Below are positions 25,594 to 37,420 of a DNA stretch of 64,000 nucleotides, in pieces. Numbering within the stretch: position 1 is the stretch's first letter; every line of letters begins with the position of its first letter. Origin of the DNA: Chromobotia macracanthus. Its lineage: Eukaryota; Chordata; Actinopteri; Cypriniformes; Botiidae. The translations under genes were made by a program, and so were the position numbers. The DNA lies in NCBI GenBank assembly GCA_036877525.1, contig JAZGTH010000001.1, positions 8,003,001 through 8,067,000 of the forward strand, given 5' to 3'. The notes beneath the pieces were generated by a model. That model searched no databases, had not been told where the DNA came from, and saw only the letters and a list, made by a program, of their open reading frames with translations.

Positions 25594-25900
25594 GCGCTCG
25601 GGGTGGAATACGAAAGGGAAAGGGCCTAATGAGGCTTTAAACCACGGGCCGGTACATGAGGGGTTAACGACATTACAAATTACAGCAGCGGAAAGTTGGT
25701 TGTGTTCCTCCGGGCGGCAGCACCGTCAGACAGCGCGAGCGTAGCAGCTGTGCGCAGAGGGGCGGCTCACGCGCAGGGCAGCGTGCCCAGCGCAACGTTC
25801 CCCGGCGTTGTTAATCACGCGCTTCCCGCCCTCTTTCTCCTCACTGTGCTGATTTGCAAGAGCAGATTAATCAGAGCGCGGGGGCCTTGATGAAATTTTG
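25594..25900. promoter_or_regulatory. CpG-rich island-like block in the desert
   Basis: About 300 bp with many CpGs (for example GACAGCGCGAGCGTAGCAG and GGGCGGCTCACGCGCAGGG) inside AT-rich surroundings and about 9 kb upstream of pkn2. It includes an E2F-like TTCCCGCC and, at 25,794-25,895, copy B of the duplicated element. The one open frame spanning it (25,696-25,890) has no ATG start and no recognisable domain, so I do not call a gene. It could be an unmethylated enhancer, or the promoter of a non-coding transcript or an unseen first exon. Confidence 0.5.
25794..25895. repeat. 102-bp element (B), paired with 22,807-22,908
   Basis: This copy retains more CpGs than copy A and lies within the CpG-rich block, so it is likely closer to the ancestral sequence. 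It carries TTGTTAATCAC, TTTGCAA and the palindromic homeodomain-type site GATTAATC. The unique sequence to its right (to about 26,520) also looks constrained, with many TTAATT and ATTTGC words, whereas copy A has no such right flank. Confidence 0.8.
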
Positions 25901-26520
25901 CTGTTATTGTGCCCAATTTTAGCAACATCTTTTATTATCTTCATTATTCATTTAGGGGGGAGGGGGGATTTGCTGCATAGGGATGATGGTACGGTTGGTG
26001 GGTGGATGGGGGGGACCAAATGCAAATGACATTTGCTTTTTTTGCTTTACTCGCCCGACATTGTTTGCGCGAATTTAATTATTAAATATAACTCTCACGT
26101 TTCTGACAATTTTCCGAGGCTTGGTTTCAACTTGATTTCTCCTCCAGCTGCTCTTCTTTTCTATCTCTGCCAAAATCAAAGTGTCTCGCCTACAATAGGC
26201 CAAATAAACTCCCCTCTATTTAATAAGAATGAAGTTATTCCCCTGTTCTCATTTGCAAGCTCAAAGCAATGATGGGCAGAAAAGCACTGCATATTCATTT
26301 TAATGAGCATAAATTGAATTTAAGTTTGCTCAGAATTGACTGCAATTAGGCTCTGCCTTAATGACAAATTATTTTTTTTCTTTTATTCATCAGAATTTGT
26401 TTTTCAAAGGCATTCTTTGGCAGCAACAGAGGGGTACCCAACAAAGAATACCAATTTCAGCTAGATCCTTGAGATGATAATGAAATTAAAGCTTTTGTAG
26501 CTAGCGCACTCAAATGAAAT
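25901..26520. promoter_or_regulatory. Candidate conserved non-coding element
   Basis: Repeat-free sequence right of the CpG block with dense homeodomain-type motifs, such as TTTAATTATTAAATATAA, CATTTTAATGAGCATAAATT and CTGCAATTAGGCTCTGCC. Composition and position in a desert suggest a developmental enhancer. This is inferred from texture, not from alignment. Confidence 0.35.
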
Positions 26521-28550
26521 AGAATGTACTCTGACTAGACATTCTCATTTCCATTTATTGTAACAGTCTCTGCCATATTTCTATGGATACAGATAAACTG
26601 ATGATTTAAATATTAACACTTGTTAGTGATAATATTTTTAACAAACTCCTAATTGAACCTACATTTCACAGTTTGAAAGTGTGTGAAGTCTAAAGGTTGT
26701 GGGAGTGGTGTTGCCTTGCCTCATTACTGTTCTTAGCATGTCTTTGAGAGAACAGAAATATGCAGACAACTGCTTTGATTACTATACAAGTTTTTAAAAA
26801 TTTAGGTTAGTACATGCTGATTGGTGTTCAGAGCAGTAGATGGAAATGAGTAAAAGAGAGTTTCTCCCAGATTTGGTAGGATTTTGAAGAGGGAACACAG
26901 AGCTCCTCTGGAATATCCCCTGCCTTCACTGGCCTTTTGCGGATGGCTGCAGTGGCGCTGAGGATTGAGAAGCTATATAAACTATGTTCTCACCTAAGCT
27001 AATCGCAAAGGTTAATGAGTAGGCATAGCATGCTTCTCTGATGAGCTAATCAAGAACATGTTCTAGCAGGGTGGGTACATTGAGATTTCAGTGTTCCCAC
27101 TCAGACAAATTCAACTTCTAGCATTCTGGTACTATGCATGTTTGCTTTAGGAATGGGTGTGGGTCCATGGGAGGCAGCCACATGTGCACAGCATTGGAGT
27201 GTATGGGAAAATAGGTGGAGGCAGTGAGAATGATGTGTCCTAGGGCACCCTTATCCTATTCCTCTTTATCTAATTACTCATTAACATTGGCTTGCCTTGT
27301 GGCATGCTGCTATTTCTGACACAGTGGGGGCAACACACTTGTATGTCTTCCCCTTTCCTACATTGCCTCTCCCGACCCAGTGGAGCCTGCCTTCTCTTCT
27401 CTGGCCTTGGGAGGAACAGCTGTCTACACTAACGAGGCTATTGCGATGACCAAAACGACACAGTGGCATACGAATGATCAAGAGTGCCACTTGGACTTCA
27501 CAAAGCCTCAGGACACATAAACAATGTCTTAATAAGAATGTGTGCTATTACAATAATTAACACAGCTCAACATCAAGCCACTGTCAGATCTCCAGACTTT
27601 CAAGAAGGTTTAATGTTACACAGAAGCAGACAGAGTTCAACCTACACCATGAGGCCTTTTCTCAAATCATCTGCCTGACCAAGGATATGCCCTCTCCTGT
27701 AGATTTGTATCATAGACAAGATTGTTTTCTCATGAAATAAAGTCTGAACAGTGATTAGTTATTGGAACATGCTCTGTCAAACACTTCTAATTATGTGACA
27801 TTTACATTGTGAGCCGACATGAAGCAGCTATACCAAGCTATATTTGTTTAATTATCATTCTGGCAACAGTCATGAATCAGCTATGAATCATAGGTAAAGT
27901 ATGGCCTATAAGTTAAACCACTGCAATTCAAACCTGGTATTATACCAGTGTTTTCATAGTAGTATGTTTAACATTGATTGTGGTGGCAAAAATAGTGAGA
28001 TAATAAAATGTGTGGTAAAATCTAGTTTGGGTGGTGTTTGTCTAGACATTAGGCTGAGACTCTAGGTTGGCGTTGAAAAATTATAAAAAAAATTAAAGTT
28101 AGAGTAACCTGTGAACTAAACAATGTACTTAACTTATAATTACTCCAAGGGGGCTATCCTGCTATACAGTTGTCTGGTATAAAGCATTTGCTAAATTATA
28201 AACAAGCAGGAATCAGAGAAAGCTTTGCTGATTTTGCCAGAATTGGAATAACCAAAACATTCTATACATTCCCTGCTCCTTTTCATGTTTGTTTAGTAAA
28301 TAATTAGATTTTTGTGGTTTAAGTTATTAATCCAACTGTAGTACTCTCAGCTTTGTTTAAAACATTTTACCATGTTTACATATGTTTAAATCCACTCTGT
28401 AGAATTTTGTATATTCTGCCCAAATCAGCACAGAAAATAAAAAGAAATAAACAGACTTCATCTTCTGTAGGTCTGATGAAAAGCAATATAAATATCTATC
28501 TGGCCATTCTTCAGTTGTAGAGTTGTCCAGTAGAGTTGAGTAGAGTAGAG
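26521..28550. other. Intergenic DNA, no gene seen
   Basis: Moderate GC between about 26,880 and 27,500, AT-rich elsewhere. The overlapping open frames near 27,281-27,678 have no recognisable domain. I see no mobile-element ends. Confidence 0.45.
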
Positions 28551-28648
28551 TTGTCCTCTACGGGGTCACAGGGGGCTGGAGCCTATCCCAGCATCTTGGG
28601 CCGTACGTGGGGTACACCCTGAATAGATGGCCAGTCTATTGCAGGGCA
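28551..28648 (-). mobile_element. 3' fragment of the fish SINE, antisense
   Basis: On the minus strand this reads CCCTGCAATAGACTGGCCAT, TCAGGGTGTACCCC, GCTGGGATAGGCTCCAGCCC and GTAGAGGACAA. This is the 3' half of the same SINE type as at 7,084-7,306. A short degenerate tail of ACTCTACTC-like units follows to about 28,525. The 5' half is missing. Confidence 0.78.
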
Positions 28649-31600
28649 GTAATATAAATATGTGATAAAGCAAAACAATAGAGGTGATGTTAAGTAATAC
28701 ATTACTATAGTAGAGGAGACATAGTCTGTTAGTGTAGGCAGCTAGGCAGAAGGTTATACTCCTCAGGAAAAAAATTGGTTTCACATTCTCTGGCTTCTTG
28801 TCTTTCTTCTTCACTTTGTTTGTCATTCTGACACACTCATGTTCACAAACACACAGCTACTGGAGTAGAATCAGAGAGAGCTTTTAGGATTGATGGCTCC
28901 CTTCCTCGCCAAGCATTTGTGTTTTCTGGAGTGTTTTTAATTAGCACTGAATTATTGAGGCTTACTGATGAAATAAGTGTGCTTGTATGGTTACGCAGGA
29001 GAAAATTAGAACTTGTGTGATTTAGGTTCAATAGAGTGGCCTGGATAATTTCCATTACTTTCTTACTGTGGCTCTGTTTGTCCCACTTTTTATTGTTATA
29101 ATTACTGTACAGTATCCTCACTAAGAATATGTAATGAATTTGATTATCAGTCACTTTAAGAATACAAGTCTGGAATGCATCTCCCTCTCTCTCACCTAAA
29201 AGCAGCTATGTAGAAACAGAATCCTTGTATTAATGAGTCATTTCAGGGCTATATTGTTTAATTATCACAAGGTGTTTTTATTATAACAAGGTGTTCATTT
29301 CTAATGAAGGGAATTCACTGTGAGTGGCACATCTGCAAGAATAACTTATGTAATCAGCAGTGCTCAGACCCATGCAACTGCAAATGAGACTTGCTTACCC
29401 TGAAATGAATTACATCTCTGCACTTTCTCCGAAAATCCATTAATTAAGTCTCCTGACATCAAGGTCTTTTTCTAAATTTCATGTACCATTAACATAATAA
29501 ACACAATTTGAGTTAGCACAATGTGATCAGTTTAATGGATGCTATTTATTTTACTCTATTATTTAAAGGTCTGGTAATAGGAGTAAGAAATATAAATTTA
29601 GTTGTGTGGCCCCTTTATGAGGAATTCCCATCAGAGCCCCGTACCATCATGGAAGTTTGTTAAAACCCGATCACATACATTTGGCTGGAGCCTGTCGACT
29701 TCATTAATTTGAACTGTGGAAAGATGTTTCACTGGTTCTAATTTCAATTGGTATTTGGTATTGTAGCCATTCTTTTTTCTCTGACTGGCTTTCACGTTCA
29801 TTAAAAACAGACATTCATTTCCACAAGTGCAATATCCTTATAACACAAAGCCTAATATTTGCTTAAGAGGAAAGAATAAGGAAAAAGATACATTAGGAAA
29901 TGTTATCAAGGCTGGTTAGAAGCCTGCTTTCTTTTTCTGTTGTGTATAAACACCTTTCATTAAAACAATAGAGTATATTTAATTCATAGCAGACAATTAG
30001 TTAAAAAGGCCTTATGAAAGCCTGACCTGAAGGTGAGACGTGATCAGATTTATAGTGGAGGACAGGTACATCATTATCTCATTGAGTCTTCTTGCACTGC
30101 CTGCTTGCACAAGCATGTTCCAACTCCAGCTGGCTGTTCAGCACTTACTCTTCTCTTAGGACCCAGGACAGACTTAATCATCAGTATTCCACAAGCGGGA
30201 ACTGCTCTCCAGTCCTTTTTCCGTTTATTAGAGATCCAGCTTCTGCCCCATGGTAATGTACTAGTCCTCACCAGACTCCTACTGTAAATGAACTGCCCTA
30301 ATGTGGAGGAGGAATCACTAACGCTGGGTTCTCTGTCCATGTAGAAAATTGAATATATTAGGCTAGGTGAGAATAAGATCCAACTTGTATTTCTAGAATA
30401 CATTATGATTTCCAGTTTGGTCTGACAGTTAGTTCTGAGTGCCTCCTCCTTGCTATTCAGGGTTTATTAGTAGACAGTGTATCCATGTACTCTACATACT
30501 GAGGCAAAGAAGATCTGAGAATTATGGGTATGGTAGAGTGCTAGTGGGATTGGGAAGAAAACCTAATCTCTTCAGTGAGTAGTAGTTATGTTTTCATATA
30601 AATAAGGTATGTGAAAATATTTCACGTGTTATTTTTGATACAGCAACAAAAAAGGAACAGAGCTTAGTCCAGCTTCATAATGCATAAAACTCTTGTTTTC
30701 TGCCCAATAGTTTTAAATAGAAAACAAGACTTTTTGCCCCATGTATTCCAGGAATGTCAGCACTAAGGGATGAATAATAGATAATATCCTGTGCTGAGAT
30801 GTTATCAGTTTGCTCTAAATCTTTGCATCCATCTAGGCCTCCAGATTTTGTCCTGTTTTTTGTGACACAAAGCCTTTTTGACCAGAATCAATTATCTGTA
30901 GGTTTCTGGGGTGCTGTCTCATTAGGGGCGGTTTGGGTTACCCCTAAGCTCCGCTGGTCTTCTAGTGGCGCCACAAGCACATGACTAATGACTGGAGATC
31001 GATTGGCCTGTAACCTGAATGCTGTTTGTTTTCGTATAACACTTGCCATGCTCATAATGGCTCATGCATTGCAGCCGACTAACGCACAAATCATGGGGGA
31101 GAGCAAGTCGGAGTGCATCATACTAAACGCCAATGTTTTTTTGAATGGACACACAATCCATCCATTTTTATTTTAATCCAGCATGATGTCCTGTCTTTGG
31201 AAATAACTCTGAAACAAATGCTGCACTTGACTTATGTCATTATACTATTGTACACATGAAACTAGACAAACGTGTATGTAGATGGAGTTTATACATAGGA
31301 GCTATACCATATTGTTACATTGCTGGTTTGGTAAAATTTCTTTATAAAATGTTTAAAGTAAAGTGTGCCATTTGTTTATTTCTCTCAGAACAATACAACA
31401 AGGCTGTCTGAATCTCTTGTGCTTGACAAGTAAGCCCTACATTTTCATGGTATATTTTGGTAAGCACTATAAAGAAATGTTGGGCTTATTCAATATCCTA
31501 GTTAACAATTGTAGGTTGTAAGCACTTTCCCTAACATTTCCATTAACTAATAAAATTGTTAAACATGTTCTAAGAATGTTCAAGACATTGTATTAACATT

Positions 31601-32315
31601 ATTGCATAAGAATGTTTTTAAACATTAACTGGGTTAACTGGGTATTCCTTCAAGAAACCTAAACTTGGCACTTGTTTGGATTTTATGAACTCCACATAGC
31701 AAAAATCAGTTAACAAAAATAAACAAACTTGGGATGAGGTGTGTGCCACAGGGAAAAGTTCCACTGTACCAAGGGCTTTTACAAGGAGGTTATATAACAA
31801 ATTTTGTAATTGTTCTGGCAGTCATTTTTGGGGATCATGTGCTGAAATTAAGGATTAGGGTTTTCTTATGGTCTGGCATATGTTTTAACAGAGCTTCACA
31901 GTCATTAAACTTAATGACCTGATAAAACCCAGATTTTCTTGTGAATTAAGTGTAATATACTTTGCATTTCAAATGTAAAACCATCTTTTTGTTTCTGGAC
32001 AGTGTGTACAATGAAAATGATTTTGTGGCCATGTAAAAAACAGCAGAAAAGATTTATTGCTTTCTACATTAAGTTAGTTCATGTGTAAAGTTAAAAATAT
32101 TCAGATACATTTTTAAACTGCAAACATGCATTCCAAGCATGTAGAAATAAAAAAAACTTACTTATGATAATTTGTTACATTTACAATGATATAAGAATCT
32201 ATAGTATAGTATTTTATAGTATATGTAAAGGATAATGTATATTTAAATGTAATTTATGTAATGTAAATGTAAATTTAAATGTAATATATATTTATTTAAT
32301 ATATAATATATAATA
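28649..32315. other. Intergenic DNA with candidate conserved non-coding blocks
   Basis: No gene is seen. Two blocks stand out as unique and relatively GC-rich: about 29,600-29,720 (GGCCCCTTTATGAGGAATTC, GGCTGGAGCCTGTCGACTTC) and about 30,890-31,165 (GGGGCGGTTTGGGTTACCCC, AGATCGATTGGCCTGTAACC). They look like conserved regulatory DNA, but conservation could not be tested. The far right (32,190-32,315) is AT-rich simple sequence. Confidence 0.35.
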
Positions 32316-32605
32316 GTACACTCTAAAAACTGCTGGGCTAAAAACAACCCAACCTTAACCCCACGCTGGGTCACTATTGGACAGAACATGCGCTGGGTTG
32401 GTTTGACCCAGGTGCTGGGTTCCACCATTTAACCCAGATTTCTGGGTTGTTCATGTGACCCAACCAGTGGGTGAAACTTACTCTCCGGCTGGGTTGAATT
32501 TAACTCATGTGCTGTGTTATTTCATCTGACCCAACCAATAAGTAAAATTAACTTTCTTGCTGGATTAAATATTATCTATACATTGGGTTATTTCCTTTTA
32601 CATTT
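32316..32605. repeat. Teleost interspersed repeat with GCTGGGTT units
   Basis: Starting TACACTCTAAAAACTGCTGG, the segment repeats words such as AACCCAACC, GCTGGGTTGGTTTGACCCAG and GTGACCCAACCAGTGGGT. This matches the general form of a very common teleost non-coding repeat built from alternating GCTGGGTT and AACCCA motifs. It has no coding capacity; the right edge is approximate. Confidence 0.65.
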
Positions 32606-34892
32606 GTGCTCACGTTTACATTTATTAATAATTATAAACATAACAAATCAATAGAATGCAACAAAAGAATGCAATATTATAATTACTGTTGTTCTGGAAT
32701 ACAATAATACAACATGCAATAAAACCACATGCCTTGTGATTGTGATTTTAAATGTGATTTTAATATTTTTTATTTCACACAAGCAACACAGAAAGCAATC
32801 AACCAGGCAGTTAAACAGATATTTAAATCATTTTTTTAAGTATCAAGTATTAAAGAAGTCTATCTTATATTGTTTGTGTGGTGCTTACTGCATCTATTGA
32901 TTTTTGATGTGTGGTGATGTTTCTGAACAGAGGAGCAGGGTCTGCCAGTGTCTTATTGCTCATGGCATACAAAGGTGCAGGTGATGATCATTGCAGATTC
33001 CCATCACCGTCTGGTTGATGCCACTGTGATAATCATTAGGTGGAACAAGGCTGATCATCTGACTGAATCAGAGATGTGTCTGTCTATCCCAGGTGTCCCT
33101 GTAAACCTGTTGTTGAGACATGGAAGTAAAATAAGCTGATATTAGTTTAGAGGGCACCCAAATATCATGTAAAAGTTAAACAAAAAGATAAATGTTATTG
33201 TTTGAGTACAGTCAGGCTAATGATTATGGCATAAACATGTTTGAATGAATTAGGTAAATGCCTGGTTAAAGGGAAAAAACAAATTCGCTAACTCACAAAA
33301 CCCATAGTTTTTAATTCTCCAGCTTCCTATGATTTTTTTAAATTCATAATTTAATGTGTAATAATGTGATGCATGCTACATATAGTTGGATGAACATTTT
33401 ACTGTCTCTTAATAGTAAGAACTCTACATTATATTTCAATAATAATAATACCAACTTACCTTTAAATTTGTCTAGGCTGTCAAGCTGCTATTCTGTTAAC
33501 ATATTTATTGTAAAACTGTCCATCAGTGGCAGCAACAATCTCAGTCAATAGAATGAAATTTCAGATTAAGTAAATTACAATTTTACGAAAACGCCTCCCG
33601 TTCAAAACACGTGATTGGTTAAAACATTGATTAAATTCATACCACTACTTTAAATTCACAAATAATCACAAAATAATTTGGCCACCCAGAGCCACGGTGT
33701 GTTCATACAAGTCATTGCTTAAGGGCAATGCTTAAGTGATGTATTTCGCCTTACATTAGTCATTGTTTAAGCAGTGAAGATTGTACGTCACAGGTGCGCT
33801 CCTTTACTTGTACAATTGTAAAGCTCACGAAAATTATTATTGTTGTTAAAATGATCCTGGTTCTGAAAGAAACATTACAGAAGACATACACAGATGCTGA
33901 ACGTATCTATTTCTCTTCTTCTGAAGTACTGTGTACACCTGTGTGAATTTCCTACCGGATTTGGCATGAGGTTTCTTCAAGACACTTGCCTGCAAAGCAA
34001 GTACTGTACTGTTTCATAGCACTTTAGCTTTACAGGCAGGTTTCTTCAAGCGTCTTGGAGACGCTGCCACAGTTCTTCTGGATTTAGTCTGTCTCAGTTT
34101 TTTCTGTTGGTTCATAATGTAATCATAGACAGACTTAATGATTGTGAGATTAGATCTCTCTGTGGAGCACTGGCTGTTGTCAGTCTCCTTGTGCATACAA
34201 AAATCTCACTGGATTATTACAATTAATGGCAAAAAGAATGTATAGAAATGTAATCTTATAATTCCTACTGACACTACAACAAAAGATATAAATAACTTGC
34301 TTAAAACCATTTTTGGGTGTGAAAATACTAATGTGCCTAAGACTTTTGCACAGTACTGTATATGAGAACACATGATTAAACTCAGGAATACCAGAGATTG
34401 TGGAATCCACAAATAGACAGTAATGGTCAGAAATCTTGACTACCCTTTTGCCCCAAATAAAGGCACAGACAACTTACTAAATATAAACTGTAATCAAAAC
34501 AGAGAGAAGACAGAATTGTAGAACAAGACTTCCTAACTGAGTTACTCTTAAGCATGCTCCCCTTCATTTTGTATGATTTCCCTTAATTACCAGGAAAAAT
34601 CTGCAGATTACTCCACTGGTTTTACTCGGCTCAATACCTAGATCTCATCTCCCTGGAAGAGCCAACATAGATCTCAAAGCTGATAGTGAGCCATGTTTCT
34701 TTCTGCTTTGCTCAACTTCTATGAGTGGAGAATCAGTTTGCCAAATGCCTAAGGAATTCAAGTCTTTTCCTCATTACTGGCTTCTGGTTTCTATTTGAGT
34801 GCATGTGGCCTGTATCCTGGGCTTTAACCAGCACAGGATAATTCCCCAGTGTGCTATTTGTCTGACGATGTTCATTCAGGGTCATGAAGTGC
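32606..34892. other. Intergenic DNA, no gene seen
   Basis: AT-rich sequence with only short open frames. None is recognisable, and no repeat ends were found. Confidence 0.45.
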
Positions 34893-35150
34893 TTTAAAGG
34901 AATAGTTCACCCAAAAAATTAAACTTCTGTCATCATTTACTCACTCTCATGACCGTGGAACACAATATAGGTGTGAATAGGGATCCAGGCTCCAAAATTA
35001 AAAAAACAAAATGTGTTTGTAAAAGACGTGTGCTATATTCAAAAGTTTTATGAAGCCATATGAGCTATTTGTAATTTCCAAAAATGTGACTGGAATGACT
35101 TTGAAAGCTCTTTTAAGTACAATATAACATAAATAACTTATTGTAATCAT
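34893..35150 (+). mobile_element. Partial MITE, TTAAAGGAATAGTTCACCC family
   Basis: The left end TTTAAAGGAATAGTTCACCC is followed by TGTCATCATTTACTCACTCT, CGTGGAACACAATATAGG and TTTTATGAAGCCATATGAGC, all typical of the abundant ostariophysan repeat. The right terminal repeat is not visible, so the element is truncated or diverged. Confidence 0.65.
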
Positions 35151-37164
35151 AACCCTATGGATCTTTAATTTGAAGAGCTAAATGTGGTGTGTTACAACCT
35201 CAACACATGCTAGATTTTCAGTCAGATGTATACAGTTCTGTCTATAATCTTCTTGTTCCACAGTGAATGCCATGTACTTTCCTTTCCCTCTTTCTACCTG
35301 CAATGTCACGGCCAATGAAGGTACCCATCCAACACAGGAATTGAAAATGACACATACAACACATCCTTCAACCGCTGAGGTTTCAGACCAGCCCACCGTG
35401 GAAACACGCCCCATAAAACTCACTTTGCAAATCCAGAATTATTAGTACCTGGCCACAACATATTGCTGTGGCTGAGAGTGTGGCCTGTGCTTTGCTATTA
35501 CTCAGCACCATCTCAGATATCGTTTGGACAATGCAGATCAATGCAGCCTTCTGCAAACACCGTTAGTACACAACAGCATATGATCAGTTTACAGAACAAA
35601 AAAACACTGTGCAGCATCCCTGTACTCAGCATCCCTTTACTGGAAACAACTGATGCCTTGTTGGAGTGAAATGAATCCTCCAAATTCATTAGCTAAATCA
35701 GATGTTCAATCGACGCAACCCAAAATAATTATGTGGCGGAAATCAAATGACAAACAACCCCTCTGCCTAAGCTTTCCATCAGTTAGACAAGATTGTCTTA
35801 TTTCAAATGTGGAAAATATGATACTGGCCAACCTCATCATAATAACAAAACATCAGCCACATCTGAATCTAATTTATCCCTCATTTTAGATTTGTCATTG
35901 TCTTTTCTTTCCAAGGTTCCAGAGAGAGGAAATGAGACATGAAAGGTATCAGCATGATCGTCTGTTTGGGTGTCTTTCTGTGCTATTACCATCTACAAAG
36001 CAATTATTAATCCCAACAATATTCCTGTATGTAATGTTTACTAATTGGGACTGAATGAGGAAGAGAGAAATTAAAACTGCACCCTGCGGATGTTCACTTT
36101 TTGTTTTCACTTTCACTTGCTTTTTCTAACATGATCAACATGTTGGGACTCGAGTTTGTTGTAAATGAAATACTCTCCACACATAATCGACACAGTGAAA
36201 TTCAAGTCTCTCTGGTTGCAAATATGATCCAGAGGGTAAATTGCCAGCAATTAAACAACGGGCCTCAGCAGAGAGGGTGAGAGGCAAACACAGCTCTTCC
36301 ACGCTGTCTGAATATTGTGTGGCCCAAATGCATCTAATTAATGGGCTTCTTATGAACCATGGCCAAAAACATGTCTTTAAAATGTGCATTATTTTAGGCA
36401 ACATAAATTGGCTAGAACTTAGGCCACTATGTCACCAAAAAAGAACAGTATACAGTCAATTAGTTTAAATCCCCTGTACTCCAGAACAGGTTTGCATGAA
36501 CTTTTGAGGAAACAGGGCTATAGAAAATAAATGACACTGCAGTTATCCCAGACAGGCCCTTCGATCTGCGACGCACAGGGAGCTGTACGGCATATTCTCT
36601 TTTGGGGATGAAGGTGATGCAATGATTGATGCAATCATAAGGCTATACTCACATGACAATTAATGCCTTTTTAAAGCAAAAACTTACTTTCACAGCAGTA
36701 CCATGCTAGAACGTCTCGGGCACAACCTACAAGATAATCAGACAGTTGTTTGATATAATGGAGTCTGATGAAAGAGAGGCATATCTAGTCTGTATCTGTC
36801 ATATTGGATGGTAGATTGTAAATGAACCCAGCTGACATGTGGTGTTATGAAATTAGGTTATTTATCACACATCCTTTATCGTGTGCCAACCGCATCCCAC
36901 ACTAAGCCACGGCACAGCTGTTCTTCACCATTTCACGCTTTTTTGCTAATTGCACAAGCACACTAATGATGACCTATTTCCGTGGGTAATTTTAATCCCA
37001 CAGAAACAATGTGTGGCTATATAATATCTGAAATATTATCTGAAAATGAGAGGGTATTTAGAGGAAAGGGTTTATTTGAAAAATCCCTCAACATTATCTT
37101 TACAAATTTTAAAATGCATAATTTAAAAAAAACATTCTTTCTAGGAATTGCAGTCTACAGTTAA
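35151..37164. other. Intergenic DNA with candidate conserved non-coding blocks
   Basis: No gene is seen. Blocks near 36,240-36,420 and 36,540-36,960 are unique and have the balanced composition and homeodomain-type words (for example CTAATTAATGGGC) of candidate enhancers. Paired open frames on both strands near 35,178-35,445 have no recognisable domain. Confidence 0.35.
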
Positions 37165-37420
37165 CTGCAAAAAAAACCCAAAAACTTAATCATTTACTCA
37201 CCTTCATGCCATCCCAGATGTACTTCATTTCTTTTAGATCAACACAAATGAGGATTTTTAGAAAAATATCACCTCTGTAGGTCCATATTATGAAAAGAAG
37301 AGAACTTAAAATGTTCATGATTCAAAAAGCACAGCCATCATAAAAGTAATCTCTACAACTCGTTTAATAACAGCAGATGTAACTAAACGTATTAATTAAA
37401 AGCTCAAAAAAAAAAACACA
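37165..37420 (+). mobile_element. Diverged MITE copy of the same family as 34,893
   Basis: AATCATTTACTCACCTTCAT, GATCAACACAAATGAGGATT and CAGCCATCATAAAAGTAATC follow the order seen in the abundant ostariophysan repeat. The left terminal motif is eroded and the right end is not clear. Confidence 0.5.

Noticed and set aside
25696..25890. 64-residue frame across the CpG-rich block
   Set aside because: No ATG start and no recognisable motif; the lack of stops follows from high GC content.
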